Assembly (NCBI GenBank): GCA_905147135.1
Contig: LR990051.1
Span: forward strand, 15,591,115 to 15,655,114
From: Blastobasis lacticolella
Lineage: Eukaryota; Arthropoda; Insecta; Lepidoptera; Blastobasidae
Direction of reading: 5' to 3'
DNA: 64,000 nucleotides
Shown: positions 1 to 10,990 of the stretch, one piece after another
Layout: every line of letters starts with the position of its first letter
Position numbering within the stretch: position 1 is the first letter of the stretch
Made by a program: the position numbers and the translations under genes
The notes under the pieces: model-generated
Told to the model about the DNA's origin: nothing
The model's input: the letters and a program-made list of their open reading frames with translations, nothing else
The model's database searches: none

Positions 1-870
1 ATATTAAAAAGTATAGGTACAACCTACAAGCGATACACCTTCCGTCTCAATTACATTGTTCAAATCGTACCAAAATCTAGAAATTCGTAGCTTTGAAGAA
101 CTCGAACACAATATTTTCCGAGTTATCACGGCTTTAAGTTTGACAGCTGCCATCCGAAGGAGCTTCAACTGTCAACTCAACTGTTGTCAACTCCCTTAGT
201 GGACTGTTGTGAGTTGTTGATGTGATGTGAAATACGTGTGTTTGGCTTTTTATAAAAGTGTGGAATCTGATCACGCGGTCAGATTCTAATTTTGTTGAAT
301 TTATTTTTAGGTGAAACTGATAACGCGATCAGAGTGGACAGTTTTGAAATTATTGTTTGTAGTGGAAACGAATCGCTAAGATGACTAGCACCCAGGGCGG
401 GCGAGGATACTAATAAATGAATTTTCGGAGTAAGAAAAGGAAAAATATAAACAAAATATTAACAAAATTAATCTCTTTTGAATAGACATTTTGTGCACAG
501 GGGCCTGTGAAGTCATGCTAAAGCTATAAATACGTTTGAGTAACCAACAATATCAAATTTAAATTTTAAAAAATTTTAAATTCTCCGTAAAACCAAAAGA
601 TGGCAGATATTTTGAAGACCTCACCCATTGTAAAGAAAAACCTTTTCAAATAAATGGGGAAGCTTCCGCAAATAGCTCCACGACAGATCTCAGTCTCTTT
701 TGTCAAGTCTTTGTGTCTTAGTAGCGAATAAGACGGTCGTTTTCTATGTTAAGACTAATGTATTCAAAGGCTTCTGAATATTTACGAGTTGCTTTTTTTT
801 ACGCCTGACGCAAAAAGAAGGGTGTCTACTTTATATTTTTGGCATCTATCTGTATATCTGTGTACCAGTG
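1..870. other. No recognised gene; AT-rich sequence with two related short palindromes
   Basis: I see no convincing coding sequence here. Two similar imperfect palindromes occur close together. One is centred near 275, with arms GAATCTGA and TCAGATTC at 263-270 and 279-286. A related one at about 314-334 has the core CTGATAACGCGATCAG. A TATAAAAG string lies at 251-258, just before the first palindrome, but nothing downstream looks like a gene, so I do not call a promoter. Confidence 0.3.
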
Positions 871-1010
871 GCCATCGTGGCGTTAATGTTCCGATTGTGC
901 TCTCGCACGCGAGGGCCCAGGGTCCGCCTTGACCATGATCCAGGATTTGTCAGATCAGGTAATTACAGTGGAGCAACTGTCATATGACCTCCTTGACCCT
1001 GTTAACAGCG
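871..1010 (-). repeat. tRNA-derived SINE, 3' part (minus strand)
   Basis: This matches the 3' body of the SINE seen in full at 36851-37198. Read on the minus strand it has the 'cactgtaattacctgat' block, the 'ccaggatcatggtcaaggcggacc'-like block and the terminal 'acattaacgcca'. The tRNA-like head is missing, so the copy is 5'-truncated. Confidence 0.7.
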
Positions 1011-1176
1011 TAAGAATTTGTAGCAGTGTCATTTTTTCGAAATGTTTCGAAATTGTCAGCGAAATTTCATAAAAACGTATATCGCAACAAAGTACCTAAT
1101 TTCTCGTTACAGTTACAGCAATTACGAGCGTGGCGACTATGATGCACACTGCTCTTCCGATTATTCCATTATCACT

Positions 1177-1310
1177 TGAAATTTCAAATTTCAAATTTCA
1201 AATTTCAAATTTCAAATTTCAAAATTTTTATTCAACATAGGTACATTCAAAATACACTTATTGAAAGTCATAAAAAATAAAAAAATACAAATAAAAAATA
1301 CAAAATACAT
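1177..1310 (-). repeat. 3' end of a non-LTR element with a 7-bp (AAATTTC)n tail
   Basis: About seven perfect copies of a 7-bp unit (aaatttc) lie at 1177-1225. They are followed by sequence that on the minus strand reads as a 3' UTR with an AATAAA motif just before the repeats. LINE and LINE-dependent SINE 3' ends often terminate in such short tandem repeats. The 5' limit is not clear. The family is not identified. Confidence 0.5.
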
Positions 1311-1901
1311 TACATTCTAATTATGCAATAATGTGTCGCGCGCTGCACCATTCCCGACCATCACCTACTATTAGAGGTCAGTGGATCAAACCCATCGATG
1401 CGTGAGTTTATATGTCTGTGGTCATGCCTCACATCACCATGCTAGACCAACAAAAAAAAAAAAAACTGTCAATTAGAAGTGTCGATGAATGACGCCGCCC
1501 ACGAAAACAGTATTTACAAATTAAATAAATATGTAAACATTACACAATGTAGTAATCGTGTTCACTCATTACTAGTGTATACATTGGAAAACAAATTTTC
1601 AGTAAGTACCCGATTTACCATTAAAAGATATTATAAAATAGTTTATACTTATGTAATATAATTTCATTTATCTATGTCATGTTACTTTGTTTTAGATTTC
1701 AATTTTATGAATTCAATTGAAAATATTAGTTATATTGAATCAAATTGTGTTAGGAATATAAATATGAAATATTATAAAAATGTCAGTAATTAGGATTAAG
1801 ATTAATGAAAATGAAAAACATTATTCACACAATACCCATTCATTTCAGGTTACACAAGAGTATCCTGCAAATTGTATTCGGAAGGAATAAAAGTACTCAA
1901 A

Positions 1902-2297
1902 TTAAGAATTGCTTTGCTGAGTTGGGGGCATCTTAATATCAGACCAAGCTGCTTCATCCGACAGATAATCACTTGATTTGTAATAAGCTTTACTATACAA
2001 GACATTTTTAATTACTGTTTTAAATTTATGTATCGGTAAGTTGATTACTTCGTCGGGCAGTTTGTTAAAGAAGTCAATGCTTAAACTTACAAAAGATTTC
2101 TTAACCTTACTTAACCTAGATCTGTATACTAGCAATTTATTTTTATTTCTAGTATGTCTATTATGAATGTCAGAGTTTTTTAAATAGTTGTCCAAATTTT
2201 TTCTTACATAAACTAGATTCTCATAGATGTACAGGCTAGGTATGGTCATAACATTAATTTCCTTAAATAATTCTCTTAGGCAGCAGAAATAAACCAT
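1902..2297 (-). pseudogene. Non-LTR retrotransposon reverse transcriptase, C-terminal fragment
   Basis: This open frame of 131 codons resembles the C-terminal tail of a Jockey/CR1-group ORF2 protein. It has 'LFKEINVMTIPSLYIYEN', then a block rich in 'RNKNKL', 'RLSKV' and 'FFNKLPDEVINLP', and an end with 'KAYY' and 'DYLSDEAAW'. The same order of blocks occurs in the LINE fragment at 23745-24265, so both are probably one family. No catalytic palm motifs are present, so this is a 5'-truncated 3' end. The first residue in this frame is not a true start. The SINE fragment at 2305 abuts its 5' side. Confidence 0.65.
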
Positions 2298-2304
2298 TCG
2301 CCAA

Positions 2305-2409
2305 CCAGTAATCAGCTCTCATCATCCAAATCCTCGATCATGGTCAAGGTGGCTCGGAGTCCCCCTGACCTTCGCGCGTGAGAGCAAAACCGGGACATTA
2401 ACGTCAAGA
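2305..2409 (+). repeat. tRNA-derived SINE, 3' fragment
   Basis: This contains the 3' blocks of the SINE: 'atcatggtcaaggtgg', a diverged copy of the 'cgcgcgagagcacaaccggg' block, and terminal 'acattaacgtcaaga'. The 5' two thirds are absent. The copy is more diverged than the one at 36851-37198. Confidence 0.6.
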
Positions 2410-2447
2410 CATGGCTGCAGAAATTAATCAAAATTTCTGCAGCCATG
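2410..2447. repeat. Perfect hairpin, 16-bp arms
   Basis: Arms CATGGCTGCAGAAATT (2410-2425) and its exact reverse complement (2432-2447) flank a 6-base loop. It starts right at the 3' end of the preceding SINE fragment. It may be a foldback created when the SINE inserted, or a very short palindromic element. Confidence 0.6.
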
Positions 2448-2832
2448 TAGCCTAAATACCTTAAAAATAATTTGTTTAAGGTATTCCCCAGACTAATCCA
2501 TTAGAACCTTTTCATATAATGGTAGGTAGGTAAACATATTGCCCTAAATATTTTATATCTTAATACTAAAAATATTTCAATCTGCTACCTACAGATACAC
2601 GCACCTGTCCTTGATAAGTAAAGTATTTCATCTGCTTGAGTGTTTTCTGAAATATGTATTCGCGCATTGTACGCAGTAAGGTGATCAAACGAAGAATCTC
2701 GTAGTCTAAGCCGTTGATGTATCTATATTGAAAACGAGCAGTAATCAAATTTGTACCAACACAAAAATGGTTTAACCCCCTTCCAGACAGGGACGATAAT
2801 AACGCGCGATAATATCGCGACGCAATAATGGA

Positions 2833-3078
2833 GCGTCGGTGGCCGAGTGATGAAGGTATCCGACTCGTAAGCGAGAGGTACCGGTACTCTTTTTTGAGTT
2901 ATGTACATTAGTTGAATGCTTATCAATGCCCTCAAGTTCCCCAGATACCAGGGTTACGAGGGTCAGACGGCAGTCGCTCCAAAGTAATTATCTGATCTGC
3001 TAAATCCTGGATCATGGTCAAGGCGGACCCCGGGCCCTCGTATGCGAGGACAAAACTAGGACATTAACGCCAAGATGA
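2833..3078 (+). repeat. tRNA-derived SINE (internally deleted copy)
   Basis: The head 'gtcggtggccgagtg..gaagg' has the form of a tRNA A box (class II, Leu/Ser-like). An anticodon-arm-like segment 'cgactcgtaagcgag' follows. The B box is lost: 'ggtaccggtactc' runs straight into the 'gagttatgtacattag' block. The 3' part is complete, to 'acattaacgccaagatga'. The copy is about 100 bp shorter than the one at 36851-37198. Confidence 0.75.
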
Positions 3079-3955
3079 TTATATTTTTTTAAATAGCGCG
3101 CAATATTGCGATATCTATTCAGGGTACATTTTGTATTAGGACGCATGCGATCGTACACATCGGTGATAGCGGACGCAGGCTGGACGCGTTGGTTTGACCG
3201 AAGCTTAAATAGAAGTAGGACGCTAGTGATAATGCGTCCTCCAATCACAGATACGTTTTGTTAGGCTTGCGTACTGAATCACTGTGCAGCAGCAGCAGTG
3301 TGGTAAGGACGCAAAACTGAATAATGTAAGTACGCAGGCGATATCGCATGTGTTTGGAGAGGATTTATCCAATAAGACAGACTTATTTGTTGATTGGTTA
3401 TTACTCTTGGCACCATTGAAAGGACAAAACTTTCAATATTACAAAAGTTATTAGTACGTACATTATGATACGAGTGTGCCATGTTGGGCTACTTTTAGCA
3501 GTATTACACAGGACTATGCAGCAAATTATTTTCATTACATTGTCGGGCTTTAATTATTTTCGATTTTAGAAACTTCTTATATTAAAACTAACAATGTAGA
3601 TAATCCAAATTGACCCTTCTAACCATACTAAATAAATTGCCAGCTCTGCATAGATATTTCCGTTCAGTATCAAACAAAGTTCTGCTCAATCAAACCGCAT
3701 TGTTAAATTAATCTTATCATGGCCACCGTTTGCTCGCTTCGTTTAGTTGAAATTTAATTAATCTGAGAGTGCACATAAAGTTTTGTTCGTAAACTTTTAT
3801 TTTTAAGTTCGTAACTTACGCAAGCAAGTAGTACAAAAACTAAAAATCACGACTGCTATTGAAAACCGAAGAGCAAAAAATGATTTTATGTGCATAAGGC
3901 CTTTATTTTGATACCACACTCGATTAGTTTCAGAGAAAAAATGTTTTCGAGAGTC
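3079..3955. other. No gene recognised
   Basis: The reading frames here are short and show no protein family I recognise. The sequence is AT-rich, without clear terminal repeats. A (ATC)n run at about 3958-3980 belongs to the next feature. Confidence 0.3.
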
Positions 3956-3956
3956 A

Positions 3957-4085
3957 CAATCATCATCATCATCATCATCCCAGCGATCAATCCTGGCTTC
4001 TGCCATCAGGGTCCGCTTTGCTACTTTTTCTTCTCCTCTTTGTTCAATCTACGGCATCCTCACATCGAGACGATGCTCCAAGAAG
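3957..4085 (-). pseudogene. RTE-like LINE, 3' terminal remnant
   Basis: The sequence after the (ATC)n run can be aligned by eye to the 3' end of the RTE-like LINE at 58378-58735: 'ggcttctgccatcagggtccgctttgctac' here against 'ggcctctgccagggttcgctttcctac' there, then 'cggcatcctcacatcgaga' against 'cggcattctcgcgtcg'. It is a short, diverged, 5'-truncated copy ending in a trinucleotide tail. Confidence 0.5.
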
Positions 4086-5385
4086 TCGAATTTACCATCA
4101 TCAGCATGACATATACCCTTATTAAAACTAGATGTTTACTGCGCGATAACCGGGTACGATGTTATTATTGGATAGATTAGGTCCACCCAATAATTTTACG
4201 ACCACATTTCGTCGGAAGGGAAACGTCTCAGTTTATTACTCTAGCCTCCATTACGATATGTTGACGTAATTGAATACTCATTCGCGATTTATTACGAAAA
4301 TTTGGGGCGTAAATGGAAGGCTTTCAGGTGGTATACAAGCCAGTGACGCGGGACTGAAGAAATTAATTGCTGGATGACGTCGACACGTTTCTAATTATAT
4401 TCCTAGGTAGTAGGTATGCCTTCCAGGAGTTTATTTAACAATCTTATTGAAACACAATGAAATACGTCTAAAATCTGGAAGCAAATTCCTTGCAGCAGAA
4501 GTATAAGTTGGAGTCAGAATCTGAGGTCTTATTTTGTAGATATGTGTGCGAGTTATAAAACTATTATGTTCGGATAAATTGTTATTCGTCTTCTTAAATA
4601 AAAATCATTATAAACTTCGAGATAGGTATAGACATAAAGCAGCTTCAAAATTTTAAATTCAAGTGACCGAATTTTACTAGAATCGCAGACAACTCCGTAA
4701 AGTGTTTAAGTAATTCGGTTTAAAGTTATCAATATTTTATTAACTAAAAGCCATTCTAAAATTACCACAAAAGTGTTTGTCCGTCCGTAATCTGCGTTAC
4801 GTTCTCCGGCTTAACTTAGACTTCGTAGTCTATAGGAAAGTTTAAGATATTCGTATATCTTAAACTTTCCTATAGATACTTACTCTTATGTCTTTACTCC
4901 TGACTCCTTCTATTAATTCATAAAACAATGTTTCCAAACAATCATTAAAGTGGTAACTTTAGCAAGCACAGTTGATCCAGCCAGAAACTGTCTATAAGTA
5001 GAATTTATGGCTTCAATTTACCCCAGATTTGGAACTGTTGCCAAGTTTTAAATGTGCTCGAATGGAGAGATTCTCAAAGGATGCTTGGATTATGCATAAG
5101 CGACCGAAGGATAAACGGTGATGGAGAACATTGCAATGAACTTTATAAACAAACTGAGAATGATACAGCTAACTAGTAACACTGAATGGAGGCAATATAG
5201 GAATTGGAATCATAAATAGGTTGGAGGTCGGACCGCACCTACATTTCCATGAACGTTAGCTGAAATAAATGTCACACAAAATTAGCGTAATAATACTAGG
5301 TATTTCGTTTCACATTCTTGCTGTGTTGGAGGGTCATTTCTGTTCTCAATGAACAGAATATAATTTTAAGTAATTTAACCTATCA
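4086..5385. other. No gene recognised; contains one long hairpin
   Basis: I see no coding sequence that can be supported. The one clear structure is the hairpin at 4829-4876. Confidence 0.3.
4829..4876. repeat. Perfect hairpin, 22-bp arms, 4-base loop
   Basis: The arm from TCTATAGGAAAG to the loop (4829-4850) is the exact reverse complement of 4855-4876, with the loop tcgt. It has no TSD or TIR context I can recognise. As RNA from either strand it would fold into one uninterrupted stem. Confidence 0.7.
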
Positions 5386-5615
5386 TCATCACAGCCCATA
5401 ACAGTCCATTGCAGGACTTAGGGCCTCTCCCACGAAAGGGGAATGCCATAATCTGCACTCTCGGCAGGCGGGTTGGAGGTCGTAGTGTTATAAATATAAC
5501 AATGGAAAAACCTGCTGCCCAGTTTCCATTCTACGGAGAGTAGATCTTTTGCCTCGAAAACATATGTCACTCACGAGTGAAATGGATTTGTGCTATATAC
5601 TCTGCCGGACACCAC
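5386..5615 (+). repeat. Dispersed repeat of the 'cagcccataacagtcca' family
   Basis: It starts after (atc)n with 'cacagcccataacagtcca', then 'ggcctctcccacgaaagg', 'ggcaggcgggttgga', a '..taaatataacaatgg' block and 'actctgccggacacca'. The same blocks recur in this order at 37312, 44474, 50725 and 61675, and in part at 30963 and 60950. I cannot assign it to a class. There is no tRNA head and no clear terminal inverted repeat. Confidence 0.7.
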
Positions 5616-6250
5616 ATGGTGAAACTTACCTATCTCAGCTTCAATATTCAAAACACAACAGTACCCACATAAAAAATTCAGCATCGTTTGAACGAAGCAC
5701 GGTACTGTGGAATCTCTACCAACTCACATGAATACATACTGCATTATCATCGTAAAATTCCATCCGTGTAGAAAATGAGATGAATATATTATTTTGAACC
5801 ACGAAATAAATCGATATCGTAAAAATCAGAGGCATAAACCTCAAAATAAGTCTTGGATCGCCGGCCGTGCGTTTGCGTCGGGTTTATCGTCGATTTCAGA
5901 GGAAACGGGGGCTGTTGAGACGTGACGTCATTCCAGACGAGTAAATAAGTTCCGGCTTCGGGATATATTGGTTCGAATTGTCCCCTCATGGTTTATGGCT
6001 GTTCGTGACGGCCCCATGAGTGTCTTAAGGTCAAAGGATCGAGGGAAAGATTTGTGACGATGGTTGAAAAGTCGGATCAGTTTAGTGTTCTCCTTTTTTA
6101 TAGAATACATACACAAGATACATACGTACTTACGATTATATAGTATAACCGCACATAGTTCAATCATAACGATAGTTAAATAGTTGGAGTAGTTTAGGAT
6201 TTTCCTTTTTTTAGATACATACATACTTACGGTTATATAGAATAAGGTTA
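5616..6250. other. No gene recognised
   Basis: Frames of 60-100 codons in this stretch show no domain or splice context that I can support. Confidence 0.3.
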
Positions 6251-6256
6251 GCTGGA

Positions 6257-6314
6257 AGAAATCCCTTTGTGGGATGAGCCCGCTTTTGCGGGCTCATCCC
6301 ACAAAGGGATTTCT
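6257..6314. repeat. Perfect 27-bp-arm hairpin made from a LINE 3'-UTR motif
   Basis: Arms at 6257-6283 and 6288-6314 are exact reverse complements around tttt. Each arm contains 'gaaatccctttgtggga'. A 10-bp piece of it, 'caaagggatt', is repeated once more just downstream. The motif resembles the stem-plus-'aagtccgcc' block in the LINE 3' end at 32325-32435, so the hairpin probably comes from an inverted duplication of such a 3' UTR. Confidence 0.7.
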
Positions 6315-6319
6315 ACAAA

Positions 6320-7369
6320 GGGATTTATGTTTATCTATTAAGTAATAAAGAGTTTACATACATACATACATTCTCACGCCCGCATCCAATAACCCTTATG
6401 CAGAGATTTTCTTAGATATGCTTCATTTCATTAGTGAGTCCGATTCGGCCTTGCCTGTGTTTTGTCTTCAATATGATTTTAATACAATTCGAGGGCATCA
6501 TTTGTCAACTTTTGTGGTACCTAATAATATTACGTATTTCAATATAATGTGAATAATATCGCCTCAATTTCAGTGGTCCTGCGTGGTGTTTTGTCCATTG
6601 ACATTCCTTTATTATTTTGAGCGATTAAGTCAATAAGAACGAAGCCCTCTTTTTTCCATTAAACTGTTCATATTTTGGGCAAAACCAATGGCAATGGATT
6701 TCAATATAGGTTTTACGTGTCATGTAATAAAAGTTCCTAAAGCCATACGTGATATTGGGTGCAAACAGCTGTGGGTTCCAATAAAACTATGAGTTTATTA
6801 GTATTTTAGTAGCGGTTTTCTGGCACGGGTGCGGACAGCTCTGTTAAGTTTATACCATTTGGGATTTTTAATCTACATGTAAATCTTGACAGTACTACAA
6901 ATTCGGACATCCCTTTAATGCTATGGGTTAAATTTACAAAAGCCCTTTTAGAGAAGGTCGGACACACTTCTAAAATCTGATAACCCTCCTCTCCCCTTTT
7001 GATGATCTGACTCTCGTATAGATTTGATATCTGACTTTACTTTCCTTTTAATACTAACTATCTATAGTGTACGTACAGACAATAAAAAGTTTAAAACGCA
7101 GATCTGGTGAACCGATGGTTAAAAGAAGCACAAAGTCAATCGAAGTAGGGCGGCCTATGTCCAGCAATAGACTTCCCGAGACTGAGATTTTGATGTTGTT
7201 ACAAAATTATCAATATGTAATTATTTACTTTTACTCGCGATTTTGTCCGCGTAAAATTCAGTTAGAAAATTAAAATGAAAAAAGAGTATTTATTGAATTA
7301 GGATTACGTTAATTCATATCTTTTTAAAAGTAAAAAATCGTTAAAGTTAAATACCCCACATGTGGGTAC
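6320..7369. other. No gene recognised
   Basis: AT-rich sequence with a (catacata)n microsatellite near 6355-6370. I see no supported gene. Confidence 0.3.
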
Positions 7370-7897
7370 GCCGGATTTACATAGATACGACAGCTGGCGC
7401 CAATGTCGCTGGCATGCTAATGCTGGCACCGTGTTTTTCTATGCTAGTCCAGCGTGCAGCGCCGGCGCCAGCACTGGCATGGAATAGAACAGCCGCCTAT
7501 TTTTCGTGCCAGTTACCGCATTCCCTGCGCCCCCTTGCTAACGTCACTGATACTGTGTAAACACTTACAAGCCAGCCACTGGCGCTGCTGGCCGCCGAGA
7601 GTCACCATGTGCTATCATAATTTGGAAACGCGATAAATGTAACATAAGTTGCCAAGTAGGTACCCAATGCTAACTCATTTCAAGTTTAACTTTGGTGGTT
7701 TGGCATCTGTCATAAACGAATTAGCATGCTTAGTAGTACGAGTAAGTACCTATTCATTTTTTACTCAAATGTGTAGAAACCACAGCAAGTCGATGCAAAT
7801 GCTGGTACTATGCAAGCGATACAATCCAGTCCAGTTACTGGCTACGTTTTTAGGCCCCTAAAATTGGCGCCAGCTACTGTATCAATGTAAATCGGGC
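7370..7897. mobile_element. MITE with about 30-bp terminal inverted repeats and iterated GCTGGCGCCA-type motifs
   Basis: The left end 'gccggatttacatagatac..cagctggcgccaat' is mirrored at the right end (7861-7897), which on the minus strand reads 'gcccgatttacattgatac..agctggcgccaat'. The interior is studded with variants of the same motif in both directions, such as 'tgctggcacc', 'ccagcactggca', 'gccagccactggcgctgctggc' and 'cagttactggc'. There is no transposase. The frames of 60-70 codons here follow from the GC-rich repeats and are not genes. A target-site duplication is not obvious, so the superfamily is unknown. Confidence 0.65.
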
Positions 7898-8870
7898 TTT
7901 ACTTGATGGTATTCTGGCCTGAGCTTCCATACATTAATTTGACGAATAAAACACTACGGACAGTACAAATTCGGAAAACAAACGAGGGCCATTTTGTGTT
8001 AAATAGTGGGATTCAATGGAATTACGACCATATTGCAATCAAGTGAGGCTTAAAACGAATAGGACCAGCTGAATGTTTGCTACATTCAATCCACTGGTTT
8101 TAATAGTGTTCTTTTATTGGAAGTGTGACCTCGTAAATCCATTGAAATTCAAAATGGATGGGATCGAAGGATCGTTTTAAATGATATCCATTTAAAGTGT
8201 TTACGCAGAATTCTGTTAGTAGAAAATACTTAGGTACACCAGAATACTGAAACTTTACTAAAAACCGTCACTTAGTTGAAGGCCTCCTAAAGTTAGGCAG
8301 ACCGTAAAACTGAGTGGTATACGCAAACATCATTTAAACGATTTGACGCTGTGATTAGCTAAGTAGCGACCAGAATGAATGAGTAATGAAGTTGCGTTTC
8401 ATATTTGTATTACGCAGCATTGTAGAACGTACGTTTAAGAGTTGCTCAAATGTGCGGCCAATGAGCATGGACCTACACCTACCGCTTCAACAAACTGCGA
8501 TAAGTAGGTACACAAATTTATAGAATTAATTTTCAAGTTTTTGCGAGACCAATAACACCTATTTCTACGAAACTTTAGGCATCCCCTAATTTTTAAAGCG
8601 AAGTCGGGGGTAAAATCTTTTTATGTTGTTAAATATGTTAATTATAAAATGTACATATAAATTTTGTGTCGATCATAATACGAGTCGTCAACGATTTCGT
8701 ACTGCTGGATAAATGTATTACTCTCGTTATCATCTCTCCACATATAATATCTATTGAAATAAATTGTATTGTTGCTCTTTTTGCGCTATACGGCCTAAAC
8801 TCTCAGAGGAAGCCGAGTTTTTTTCTGCCGTTTTTTAATAGATTTAATGTACTGACCGATATTGAGATTG
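7898..8870. other. No gene recognised
   Basis: I see no supported coding region or repeat boundary. The open frame starting at 8666 overlaps the LINE-tail sequence that follows and shows no domain. Confidence 0.3.
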
Positions 8871-8871
8871 A

Positions 8872-8935
8872 TAGAAAGAAAGTAAGAAAGAAAACATTTA
8901 TTGCACATAGACACCACGACACGACAATTAGGTAC
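8872..8935 (-). repeat. Non-LTR element 3' tail (minus strand)
   Basis: On the minus strand this reads '..ctatgtgcaataaatg' followed by a pyrimidine-rich tail 'ttttctttctta'. The 'gtgcaataaa' block is the same polyadenylation-like signal found in the LINE tails at 32325 and 39515. The sequence on its 5' side, up to about 9240, may belong to the same element but is not recognisable. Confidence 0.4.
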
Positions 8936-9251
8936 AACAACAAAAATATATCAAAGGACATTGGACATGGGCTCGACACCGAGAAGCTGGAGGCTATCGT
9001 CCAATTAAACAAGTGTATCCCGGAAACTCAGAGCTAGGTTGAATGGTCCCTGTTGGGTGGAAAACAAACGCCTGTATTTTTGTAGTGTTTTGCACAAATT
9101 GGCATCGCCCCAATTAGAGGTAACCCGGGGGACTTTGTTCATACGGTTACCCATTAATCGCTCGACAGGACTGATCGGCTTTTGAACCTGACGGATTCTG
9201 ATATCTATCCGTTACTGTGATAGTCCGAAGATAATAATAAAATAATAATCT

Positions 9252-9611
9252 TTGCGTCAATATACCGGTTGCATTCTTGGGCACGAAGGCCTTTCAAGTG
9301 ATTCAGGATTGGGCAGATCAGGCAATTTCAGTGGAACGACTGCCATCTGACCTCCATGACCCTGTCGTGACTCCGCAGGGGAACCTGACCTAATTGGATC
9401 ATTGTTATATACATTTAGTCGCCTGTTGCAGGTTTCATCATGATGTTGTCCCTCGCCGTAAGAGCATCGGTTAGTGTTCAACTAACGTACATAACTCATT
9501 GAACAAGCAAAACACTCACAAGAAAAAGTAGTTGTTATATAACGACACTGTGGATCGAACCCGGCGCCTCTCGCTTACGAGTCGGACCCCTCGGCCATTA
9601 GGCCACCGACA
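9252..9611 (-). repeat. tRNA-derived SINE, near full length (minus strand)
   Basis: On the minus strand the head at 9611 reads 'gtcggtggcctaatggccg..', then 'cgactcgtaagcgagaggc' and a B box 'gggttcgatcc'. The SINE body follows, with 'gttatgtacgttagttgaac', 'catcatgatgaaacctgcaacaggcgac' and 'ccatgatcc'-like blocks. The 3' end is diverged ('accggtatattgacg'). About 50 bp of extra sequence sits between the B box and the 'gagttatgta' block. Confidence 0.75.
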
Positions 9612-10802
9612 CAATTGACATACCCAAAGATACGAAACGAGATGAGAGATGCAGACAAAACTGACTTCCACATCTCAATGTCACCTATTTCTCATCCGCA
9701 ATCCACTGCCCATCGACGGGGCGTAGTCAAAGACATCATTTTCAATAAGATATCAATATACGTCCACGAGATGAATTGCCAAGTGTCCCAGCGGTTCTTT
9801 TATACGGATTGATCGAGGAACTTGACTGTGCAGGCAGGGAGCGAGGATAGCTGCGAGCCGGGAAATGAATTACGATATCAGATTCGAAAAGTGTAAAGAA
9901 TTATTTCTTATCCTCTACGTACAAAAGACCAAGTTAGAGTTCAAGTGCGGAAAGAGGAGCCCATTAACCTAACCTTATTTCTTATCTTAAAAGGGGTTAG
10001 AGCATTTCTGTATGAAGCCTGGTATACCCACCCTAAGTTCTTTTTATTATTTGTATTATCTTTGAAAGTCTTTTTTTTTTCAATTCAAACGACCAATCAG
10101 ACATTGCAGATTTACATGAGAATCTTGAGGCTTACAGATGAAGACATCATTACAAACAAATAATTTCCATTGCAATTCCAAATCTCCTAGCGTGGTGTTT
10201 AAGCGAGATTTTCGCTTCTCAAATATTGATATGAAGACTTTGAAATGAAATTTCTCGGTTAAATAGTACTTACACTAGAAGATTTTGCTGTAGGAAAGTG
10301 TTTATTTGTAATTTTATACTCTATTGATATGGTTAGTTTCAGGACTAGACGCGCGGTTTGAAAATAAAATGTAAAGAGTAGGTTAGGTATCCAAAACATG
10401 ATATGGGGCCCTATTTTTTAATTGCTCGCATCCACAAAGTGCTCGACTCGTAATGGCTGTCTTTTCCATCTCTAATGACTTAGCACGAGTGTGAATGAGA
10501 TAGGTAGCGCACGCGCACGGAGAATCTGGTTGGGGACGATTGATTGGTTTGTTTCAACACTTACCACCAGTACAGATGACGGTGAAATGCTTGTCTAGTT
10601 TAATGTATTTTTTGTAGGTCTCAGCGTAACAGTCCACACTAACAAGAGCAGACAGAGCCCCGCTCATGGGGGCTCCTCTATGTATTGTCACAAATACTAA
10701 CCGAACCTCATCAATCCGAACCGAATCATCATCATCATCTTGGCGCTATATTGGGCCCGGGATCCACCTACTCTTCCTGGTTCATTTCGCTAACCGACCC
10801 TT
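9612..10802. other. No gene recognised
   Basis: Short open frames only. A (atc)n run at about 10727-10740 precedes the dispersed repeat that follows. Confidence 0.3.
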
Positions 10803-10990
10803 TTTTCATGTCATACGGTAGGCAAATAGGCAAGCGGGCCACCTGATGGAAAGTAGTCACCACTGCTTATAGACATTAGCAACACCAAGAGATATGCCCA
10901 CCTCTAAAACACGTTGCTCTGGCAGCAAAAAGGCAAATACCACTCCACTGCCAAAGCTACGGTTCCCCAAATCCCCACAACATGGAGCAC
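10803..10990 (+). repeat. Dispersed repeat of the 'gccacctgatggaaagtagtcacc' family
   Basis: Blocks 'ggcaaacaggcaagcgggccacctgatgg', 'gtcaccactgc..tagacatt' and 'gcaacaccaagagat..' recur in variant form at 39838-39960, 49994-50112 and 62030-62140. They occur inverted at 56130-56215. The class is unknown to me. It behaves as a short interspersed repeat. Confidence 0.55.

Noticed and set aside
3960..3980. (ATC)n tract as a coding poly-Ile or poly-Asp repeat
   Set aside because: It is the trinucleotide tail of an RTE-like LINE end. The frames over it are accidental.
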